From Oxalobacteraceae sp. CFBP 13730 (lineage in GTDB: Bacteria; Pseudomonadota; Gammaproteobacteria; Burkholderiales; Burkholderiaceae_D): a stretch of DNA of 64,000 nt. Shown piece by piece: positions 58,530-64,000 of the stretch. The notes under the pieces are model-generated. The model saw only the letters and a list, made by a program, of their open reading frames with translations. It did not search any database and was not told the origin of the DNA. Numbering within the stretch: position 1 is the stretch's first letter; each line of letters starts with the position of its first letter. The DNA lies in contig JACYUQ010000003.1 in the NCBI GenBank assembly GCA_014841835.1, forward strand, positions 1,054,001 to 1,118,000, in the 5' to 3' direction. The translations under genes were made by a program, and so were the position numbers.

Positions 58530-59321
58530 TCACTCCCCCTTGAACTGCGGCGCGCGCTTGGCCAGGAATGCGGCGACGCCTTCACAGTAGTCGTGGCTGT
58601 TACCGAGTTCGCGCATCATGTCGGCTTCGAGCTGCAATTGCTGCTCCAAGGTGTTGGCGTAGCTGGCCTGGAAGGCGCGCTTGGTGAATGCCAGGCCCTT
58701 GGTCGGCGCGGCGGCAAAGTGTTGTGCCATGGCCAGCGCTTCGTCCATCAGCACGTCGTCCGGCACGCAGCGCCAGATCAGGCCCCAGGCTTCGGCTTTT
58801 TCGGCGCTGAGTTTTTCGCCCAGCATGGCCAGACCCATCGCGCGCGCGGGGCCGATCAGGCGCGGCAAATGCCAGGTGCCGCCGGTGTCCGGGATCAGGC
58901 CCAGTTTGCTGAACGCTTCGATGAAACTGGCCGATTGGGCGGCCAGCACGATGTCGCAGGCCAGCGCCAGGTTGGCGCCGGCGCCGGCGGCCACGCCGTT
59001 GACGGCGCAGATGACGGGCATCGGCAGGTTCTTCAGCGTGAGCACGAGCGGCGCGTAAAACTCCTCGACCGAGGCGCCCAGATCGACGCTGGGGGCGCCC
59101 GGGTCGACGGCGCGGTCGGCGAGATCCTGGCCGGCGCAAAAGCCACGGCCGGCGCCGGTCAGCACCAGCACGCGCACGGACTGGTCGGCCTGCACGCGCG
59201 TGAGCGCATCGCGCACTTCGAGGTGCATGGCACGGGTGAAGCTGTTGAGGCGATCGGGGCGGTTCAGGGTCAGGACGGCGACGCCGCCTTCTGTCTTGAA
59301 CTGGATGCTGTCGTAGTTCAT
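58530..59321 (-). CDS. paaG: 1,2-epoxyphenylacetyl-CoA isomerase
   Basis: This 263-residue crotonase-family enzyme converts ring-epoxyphenylacetyl-CoA to oxepin-CoA. CAGQDLADR and GLIPDTGGTWHLPR (the catalytic Asp) match PaaG rather than PaaF. It is the only crotonase in the window. Confidence 0.93.
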   Translation of the reverse strand: MNYDSIQFKTEGGVAVLTLNRPDRLNSFTRAMHLEVRDALTRVQADQSVRVLVLTGAGRGFCAGQDLADRAVDPGAPSVDLGASVEEFYAPLVLTLKNLPMPVICAVNGVAAGAGANLALACDIVLAAQSASFIEAFSKLGLIPDTGGTWHLPRLIGPARAMGLAMLGEKLSAEKAEAWGLIWRCVPDDVLMDEALAMAQHFAAAPTKGLAFTKRAFQASYANTLEQQLQLEADMMRELGNSHDYCEGVAAFLAKRAPQFKGE

Positions 59322-59354
59322 CGTGGTCTCCGTTTTTGTTCTGGTTGCGCGCGG

Positions 59355-60431
59355 TTATTCGGCGATATCGAAATCCACCACCACCTTGTCGGTCACCGGG
59401 AAACTCTGGCAGCTGAGCACGAACCCGCGCGCGACTTCGTAGTCTTCCAGCGCGTAGTTCACGTCCATCTCCACTTCGCCATCAAGTACCTTGCAGCGGC
59501 AGGTCGAGCACACGCCGCCCTTGCACGAATAGCGCATGTCGATGCCGGCGCGCAGGCCGGCGTCCAGCAGCGATTCGGTGTCCCGGTCCATCGTGAAGCT
59601 GGCGGCGCTGCCGTCCATGATCACGGTCACTTCGGTGTGCTGGCGCGCGCTGGCAGCAACCGCGCGCGGCATGCGTTCGCGGGTTGGCGCGCTCGCGGCA
59701 AACAGCTCGATGCGGATCTGCTCCTTGGCCAGCCCGGCCGCCTGCAGCGCGCGCGAGACGCCATGCATCATGTCTTCGGGGCCGCAGATGAAGGCGACAT
59801 CGATCGCCTTGATGTCGATCCACTGGCGCAGGAACTGCGTGCACTTGTCTTCGGTGATCCGGCCGTTGAAGAGTTCAATGTCCTGCTGCTCGCGGCTCAT
59901 CACGTAGACCAGGCGCAGGCGGTCCATGTACTGGTCCTTGAGGTCGGTGAGTTCGTCGCGAAACAGCACGCTCGACGACGCGCGGTTGCCGTACACGATC
60001 GTGAAGCGGCTGCCTGGTTCGGCCAGCAGCGTGGTCTTGACGATCGACAGGATCGGCGTGATCCCGCTGCCGGCGGCAAACGCCAGGTAGTGGCGGGCGC
60101 TGGCTGCGTCGAGCGGCACGTTGAAGTTGCCGCTCGGGGGCATGACGTCCAGCTGCGCGCCCGGTTGCAGGCTGTCGTTGGCCCAGCTGGAGAACTGGCC
60201 GCCGGGCGTGCGCTTGATCGCCACGCGCAGCTGCTCGTCCTGCACTGCCGAACAGATCGAGTACGAACGGCGTACATCGTCGCCATCGATCGTGGCGCGC
60301 AGCGTCAGGTACTGGCCCTGACGGAAGGCGAAGGTCTCTTTCAATGCCGGCGGCACGTCGAACGTCACGCACACGGCGTCGCGCGTTTCGTGTTTCACCT
60401 TGCTGACGGTGAGAGGATGGAATTGGCTCAT
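59355..60431 (-). CDS. paaE: Phenylacetyl-CoA epoxidase reductase subunit
   Basis: This 358-residue flavin/iron-sulfur reductase passes electrons from NADPH to PaaA. The FAD motif RSYSICSA and nucleotide motif GITPILSI precede a C-terminal 2Fe-2S ferredoxin domain (CKGGVCSTCRCKVLDG, then CQSFP). It lies 8 bases after paaD and is the last of the epoxidase genes. Confidence 0.95.
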   Translation of the reverse strand: MSQFHPLTVSKVKHETRDAVCVTFDVPPALKETFAFRQGQYLTLRATIDGDDVRRSYSICSAVQDEQLRVAIKRTPGGQFSSWANDSLQPGAQLDVMPPSGNFNVPLDAASARHYLAFAAGSGITPILSIVKTTLLAEPGSRFTIVYGNRASSSVLFRDELTDLKDQYMDRLRLVYVMSREQQDIELFNGRITEDKCTQFLRQWIDIKAIDVAFICGPEDMMHGVSRALQAAGLAKEQIRIELFAASAPTRERMPRAVAASARQHTEVTVIMDGSAASFTMDRDTESLLDAGLRAGIDMRYSCKGGVCSTCRCKVLDGEVEMDVNYALEDYEVARGFVLSCQSFPVTDKVVVDFDIAE

Positions 60432-60439
60432 GCTGGGCT

Positions 60440-60952
60440 TTAATGACACTTGAAATAATCGAACGGCTCGCGGCAATCGAGACACTTGTAGAGCGCCTTG
60501 CACGGCGTCGAGCCGAATTCGCTGGTCAGCTGGGTATGCGCCGAACCGCAGTGCGGGCAGCTCACGGCCGGCGCGGCGCGGCGGCGGATGCCGGCATGCA
60601 GGCCGCTGATGTCGATCGCCTGCTGCACGGGCGGCGCGATGCCATAGCCGGTGAGTGCGGCCTTGCCGGCGTCGCTCATCCAGTCGGTGGTCCAGGCGGG
60701 CGCCAGGCGCGTGGCGATGCGCACGCGATCGAGGCCATGCGCGCGCAGTGCGTCGCCCACGCTGTCGGCGATCACGGTCATGGCAGGACAGCCCGAATAC
60801 GTGGGCGTGATCGTCACCACCCACGTGTCGTCGTCCAGCACCACGTCGCGCACGATGCCCAGATCGACGATCGAGATGACGGGGATTTCCGGATCGGCGA
60901 CCTTGCCCAGCCAGGCCCAGACCTGCTCGACCGACACGGCCAGCGCAGTCAT
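60440..60952 (-). CDS. paaD: Phenylacetyl-CoA epoxidase maturation protein PaaD
   Basis: This 170-residue protein has a DUF59/MIP18 domain (VADPEIPVISIVDLGIVRDV) and a C-terminal zinc ribbon (CPHCGSAHTQL, then CKALYKCLDC). It is thought to help insert Fe-S clusters in the epoxidase system. The ATG overlaps the paaC stop by one base. Confidence 0.94.
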   Translation of the reverse strand: MTALAVSVEQVWAWLGKVADPEIPVISIVDLGIVRDVVLDDDTWVVTITPTYSGCPAMTVIADSVGDALRAHGLDRVRIATRLAPAWTTDWMSDAGKAALTGYGIAPPVQQAIDISGLHAGIRRRAAPAVSCPHCGSAHTQLTSEFGSTPCKALYKCLDCREPFDYFKCH

Positions 60953-61728
60953 CACCAGGCCGCGCCCGGATAGGCGCGCTGCAGGAACTGCATCTCGGCC
61001 AGGATGAAGCCGAGGCGCTCGCTGTGCCGGCCCTGCTTGCCGCCGCGCTGCATCCAGGCGTCCGGCGATGGCATGGTCAAGGTGGCTTCGGTGAATATGT
61101 CGGCCAGGTGGTTCAGGTAGGCTTCGCGCAGCGGCCCGACGGCCGGCGCCACGCCCTGCGCCACCATCGCCTCGTCGACCGCGTCGTACAGGAACATCTC
61201 GCCGCTGTACATCCACAGGTCGTCGAGCGCGGTCTGCATCATCGCGTGGCTGGTGGCCGTGCCGTCGCCCAGGCGCACCACCAGGTCGCCACTGCGGCGC
61301 AGGTGGTACGTCACTTCCTTGAGCGACTTGGCCGCAATCTCGACGATGCGCGGGTCGCTCGAGCGGGTCAGGCCATCCATCAGGAAGTAGTGCCAAGCGT
61401 CGAACAGGAACTGGCGCATGACGACGTCGGCATAACTGCCATTGGGCTGCTCGAGCAGGATGCAGTTGCGGTACTCGCCGCTGTCGCGCAGGAAGGCCAG
61501 GCGGTCTTCGTCGCGGCCCTGGCCTTCGAGTTCGGCGGCATACGACAGCCACATGCGGGTCTGGCCGAGCAGGTCGAGCGCCACGTTCGACAACGCCATG
61601 TCTTCTTCGAGCGCCGGCCCCTTGCCGCACAACTGGCACAGTTGCTGCGACAGGATCAGGGCGTTGTCGCCCTGGCGCAGCAGGTAGTCGATTTTTGCTT
61701 CCATGGGATTGGTCTCCGGCGCGCTCAC
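60952..61728 (-). CDS. paaC: Phenylacetyl-CoA epoxidase structural subunit PaaC
   Basis: This 258-residue ferritin-like protein is the non-catalytic partner of PaaA in the PaaAC core. LSNVALDLLGQTRMWL and KEVTYHLRRSGDLVVRLGDGT are family text. It overlaps paaB (ATGA) and paaD. Confidence 0.94.
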   Translation of the reverse strand: MSAPETNPMEAKIDYLLRQGDNALILSQQLCQLCGKGPALEEDMALSNVALDLLGQTRMWLSYAAELEGQGRDEDRLAFLRDSGEYRNCILLEQPNGSYADVVMRQFLFDAWHYFLMDGLTRSSDPRIVEIAAKSLKEVTYHLRRSGDLVVRLGDGTATSHAMMQTALDDLWMYSGEMFLYDAVDEAMVAQGVAPAVGPLREAYLNHLADIFTEATLTMPSPDAWMQRGGKQGRHSERLGFILAEMQFLQRAYPGAAW

Positions 61729-62009
61729 AGATTCTTGACTTCTTCCGGCATCGGGAAGAACGTCGGGTGGCGATACACCTTGCTGTTGGCCGGCTCGAAC
61801 AGCGACGATTTATCGGCCGGGCTGCTGGCGACGATGTCGGCGGCGCGCACGACCCAGATCGAGACGCCTTCGTTGCGGCGCGTGTAGACGTCGCGCGCGT
61901 TATTGACAGCCATTTCGGCGTCAGGTGCGTGCAGGCTGCCGACGTGCTTGTGGGCGAGGCCGTGCTGGCTGCGGATGAAGACTTCCCACAGGGGCCATTC
62001 TTTGCTCAT
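61725..62009 (-). CDS. paaB: Phenylacetyl-CoA epoxidase subunit PaaB
   Basis: This 94-residue protein bridges PaaAC units. EWPLWEVFIRSQHGLAHKHVGSLHA and the SIWVVRA segment are diagnostic. GGAG lies 7 bases before the ATG at 62009. The 61-base gap to paaA contains a short GTGCGAA-type direct repeat. Confidence 0.95.
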   Translation of the reverse strand: MSKEWPLWEVFIRSQHGLAHKHVGSLHAPDAEMAVNNARDVYTRRNEGVSIWVVRAADIVASSPADKSSLFEPANSKVYRHPTFFPMPEEVKNL

Positions 62010-62070
62010 TATTGTCTCCGTATTGCCATCGCATCGTATGAGTGTGCGAATGTGCGAATCTGCGGTGGAA

Positions 62071-63060
62071 TCAGGCGGCCACTTTTTTTGCGGCCTGCTT
62101 GTCGGCGTGCGCCACCAGCGCGTCGCGGAACCATTCGCCATCGTCCCAGGCTTTGACGCGCGTGCGCAGGCGCTCGCGGTTGCAAGGGCCGTTGCCCTTC
62201 AAGACGCCATAGAACTCGCTCCAGTCGATCGCGCCGAAGTCGTACGAGCCGCGTTCGGCATTCCATTTGAGGTCGGGATCCGGTACCGTCAGGCCCAGGT
62301 ACTCGGCTTGCGGCACGGTCTGGTCGACCATGCGCTGGCGCAGTTCGTCGTTGGAGAACAGCTTGATGCGCCAGGCGCTCGACTGCGCGCTGTTGACCGA
62401 CTCGGCATCGGACGGCCCGAACATCATCAGCGACGGCCACCACCAGCGATTAAGCGCATCCTGCGCCATCGCCTTCTGCTCGGGCGTGCCCTTGGCCAGC
62501 GCCATCATGATGTCGTAGCCCTGGCGCGCATGGAACGATTCTTCCTTGCAGACGCGGACCATGGCGCGCGCATACGGCCCGTACGAGCAGCGGCACAGCG
62601 GGATCTGGTTGATGATCGCCGAGCCGTCGACCAGCCAGCCGATCGCGCCCATGTCGGCCCAGCTCAGGGTCGGGTAATTGAAGATGCTCGAATATTTGGC
62701 TTTGCCGGCATGCAGGGCCGCCAGCAGCTCGTCGCGCGAGACGCCCAGGGTCTCGGCCGCGCTGTACAGGTACAGGCCGTGGCCGGCCTCGTCCTGGATC
62801 TTGGCCAGCAGGACCGACTTGCGCTGCAGGGTCGGCGCGCGCGTGACCCAGTTGCCCTCCGGGAGCTGGCCGACGATCTCGGAATGGGCATGCTGCGAGA
62901 TCTGCCGGATCAGCGTCTTGCGGTATGCTTCCGGCATCCAGTCCTTCGGTTCGATCTTGATCCCGGCGTCGATGCGCGCCTGGAATGCCTGCTCGTCAGC
63001 GCTCATGTCCTGTTCTGTGCGGACTTTATTGAGGCCTGTCTCCACCATTTGTGCGTACAT
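62071..63060 (-). CDS. paaA: Phenylacetyl-CoA epoxidase catalytic subunit PaaA
   Basis: This 329-residue ferritin-like oxygenase inserts one oxygen atom into the phenylacetyl-CoA ring. Diiron ligands are in [14 protein letters not shown] (ExxH) and [13 protein letters not shown] (ExxH). The ATG at 63060 has GGGAGAG five bases upstream. It is the first gene of the operon and faces the divergent paaX. Confidence 0.96.
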   Translation of the reverse strand: MYAQMVETGLNKVRTEQDMSADEQAFQARIDAGIKIEPKDWMPEAYRKTLIRQISQHAHSEIVGQLPEGNWVTRAPTLQRKSVLLAKIQDEAGHGLYLYSAAETLGVSRDELLAALHAGKAKYSSIFNYPTLSWADMGAIGWLVDGSAIINQIPLCRCSYGPYARAMVRVCKEESFHARQGYDIMMALAKGTPEQKAMAQDALNRWWWPSLMMFGPSDAESVNSAQSSAWRIKLFSNDELRQRMVDQTVPQAEYLGLTVPDPDLKWNAERGSYDFGAIDWSEFYGVLKGNGPCNRERLRTRVKAWDDGEWFRDALVAHADKQAAKKVAA

Positions 63061-63160
63061 GGATCTCTCCCGTTGCAAAATCTGTGAGAATCATAATACG
63101 ATACAAAAAATCGGAAGTACACAATAATTTTGAATCATATCGAGCCAGACCGTGAATGAC
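63061..63160. promoter_or_regulatory. paaA-paaX control region
   Basis: The 100-base gap is AT-rich. GAATCATAA at 63088 and GAATCATAT at 63132 form a direct repeat 44 bases apart; read on the minus strand both give TATGATTC. TGATTC-like half sites occur in the E. coli PaaX operator. The minus-strand -10 for paaA is probably TATTAT near 63093-63098. Both promoters could be blocked by PaaX until phenylacetyl-CoA is present. Confidence 0.5.
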
Positions 63161-64000
63161 ATGACCAGCACCCAGTGGATCGCCCACAGCCTGGCCACCG
63201 ATCCGCCCCGCCACAAGTCGCTGGTGGTGACGATCTGCGGCGACGCGATCGCGCCCCATGGCGGCGCCTTCTGGCTTGGCAGCATGATCGAGCTGCTCGC
63301 GCCCTTCGGCGTGAACGACCGGCTGGTGCGCACCAGCGTGTTCCGGCTGGTGCAGGAGGGCTGGCTGACCGCCAGCCGCGAGGGCCGGCGCAGCCGCTAC
63401 GCGCTGGCGCCGACAGCGTTGCCACGCTTCGAACGCGCCAACCGCCGCATCTACGCGGCGCCCGGACAGGACTGGGATGGCCGCTGGACGTTCGTGCTGG
63501 CCACCAACGGCAGCATCGACAGCGACCTGCGCGCGCTGGTGCGCAAGGAACTCGAATGGGAAGGCTTTGCGATGCTGGCCAGCGGCGTGATGGCGCATCC
63601 GGCGCCGGATCGCGACACACTGGGCGACATCCTCGCGCGCACGGGGGCCGAGGGGCGCGTGTTCGTGTGCCAGGCAGATGAGGTGCCGGATGCTGGTTCG
63701 CGCCCGCTGCCCGAACTGGTGGGCGACTGCTGGAACCTGGATGCGGTGGTGCTCGGGTACCGCGGCTTCATCGAGACGTTTGCCCCGCTGCCGGCGTTGC
63801 TGGCGCGCGGCGATGTCAGCCCGGCGCACGCGTTCGCGATCCGCACCCTGCTGATCCACGCTTACCGCCGCGTGCAGCTGCACGACCCGATGCTGCCGCT
63901 CCCCCTGCTGCCCGACCCGTGGCCGGGCGCCGACGCGTATGCGCTGGCGCGCACCATTTATCAACTGAGCCACGAACGCGCCGAGGAGCACGTGCTGGCC
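63161..64000 (+). CDS. paaX: Phenylacetate operon repressor PaaX (3' end outside window)
   Basis: The frame is open from the ATG at 63161 to the last base (280 codons) with no stop. The first 95 residues are the PaaX winged helix (VNDRLVRTSVFRLVQEGWLTASREGRRSRYAL), and the middle (WDGRWTFVLATN) fits the effector domain. PaaX is released from DNA by phenylacetyl-CoA. A GTG nine bases upstream (63152) is in frame and could be the start. Typical length is about 300 residues, so little is missing. Confidence 0.9.
   Translation, partial: MTSTQWIAHSLATDPPRHKSLVVTICGDAIAPHGGAFWLGSMIELLAPFGVNDRLVRTSVFRLVQEGWLTASREGRRSRYALAPTALPRFERANRRIYAAPGQDWDGRWTFVLATNGSIDSDLRALVRKELEWEGFAMLASGVMAHPAPDRDTLGDILARTGAEGRVFVCQADEVPDAGSRPLPELVGDCWNLDAVVLGYRGFIETFAPLPALLARGDVSPAHAFAIRTLLIHAYRRVQLHDPMLPLPLLPDPWPGADAYALARTIYQLSHERAEEHVLA

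Overview
The window is GC-rich, densely coded and almost entirely recognisable as chromosome of a Burkholderiales bacterium. It most resembles Oxalobacteraceae such as Massilia. The main reasons are the pilR-pilS-PP0621-ypjD order beside ffh, a very large H1-like lysine/alanine/proline histone, a betaproteobacterial paa cluster, and an E. coli-type LexA box. The placement is inferred from gene content; no search was run. I saw no rRNA, tRNA, CRISPR array, prophage or complete insertion sequence.

Layout. 1-6 kb: tail of a DUF3426 protein, a PfkB kinase, yggT, the H1-like gene with a hairpin-rich upstream region, and a cytochrome c/sorbosone-dehydrogenase fusion. 6-10.7 kb: nrdA-nrdB with two tandem NrdR-like boxes over the promoter. 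10.7-15 kb: pilR, pilS, a PP0621-like protein and ypjD. 15-17.7 kb: a sulfonate/nitrate-type ABC importer. 18-20 kb: ffh and a small SWIB-domain protein with an H1-like tail. 20-25.4 kb: two tandem alkaline phosphatases, a lytic transglycosylase and proS. 25.4-30.7 kb: a structured leader with a possible 26-residue ORF, rppH, a two-domain aspartic protease, a DUF1841 protein, a SulP transporter and two small cytochromes c. 30.8-35.3 kb: a MoxR ATPase with a VWA partner, a CPA2 antiporter and ybdK. 35.3-39 kb: a monooxygenase/NIPSNAP pair divergent from an ArsR regulator, a Fur-box small protein, a PuuD-type amidotransferase and a degenerate receiver protein. 39.2-43.7 kb: parE and parC, with a LexA box upstream and REP-like repeats between and after them. 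44-51.3 kb: a secreted Lys/Ala-rich protein, an M64 peptidase, an alpha/beta hydrolase, a cyanophycinase, a GNAT protein, argH and a HAD phosphatase. 51.3-64 kb: the phenylacetate catabolic cluster, paaABCDE-paaG-paaH-paaI-paaK-paaJ-paaY-paaZ on the minus strand, with paaX divergent and cut by the window end.

How the genes work together. The paa genes encode nearly the whole route from phenylacetate to acetyl-CoA and succinyl-CoA: ligation, epoxidation, isomerisation, ring opening and beta-oxidation. A separate paaF hydratase is not present here. nrdA/nrdB, parE/parC, argH, proS and ffh are housekeeping genes. pilS/pilR is the sigma-54 two-component system for type IV pili. The least explained material is regulatory or poorly characterised: the hairpin-rich region around the H1-like gene, the rppH leader, the LexA box between a pseudo-receiver gene and parE, the Fur box before an unknown small gene, and the inverted/tandem repeat cluster after parC.
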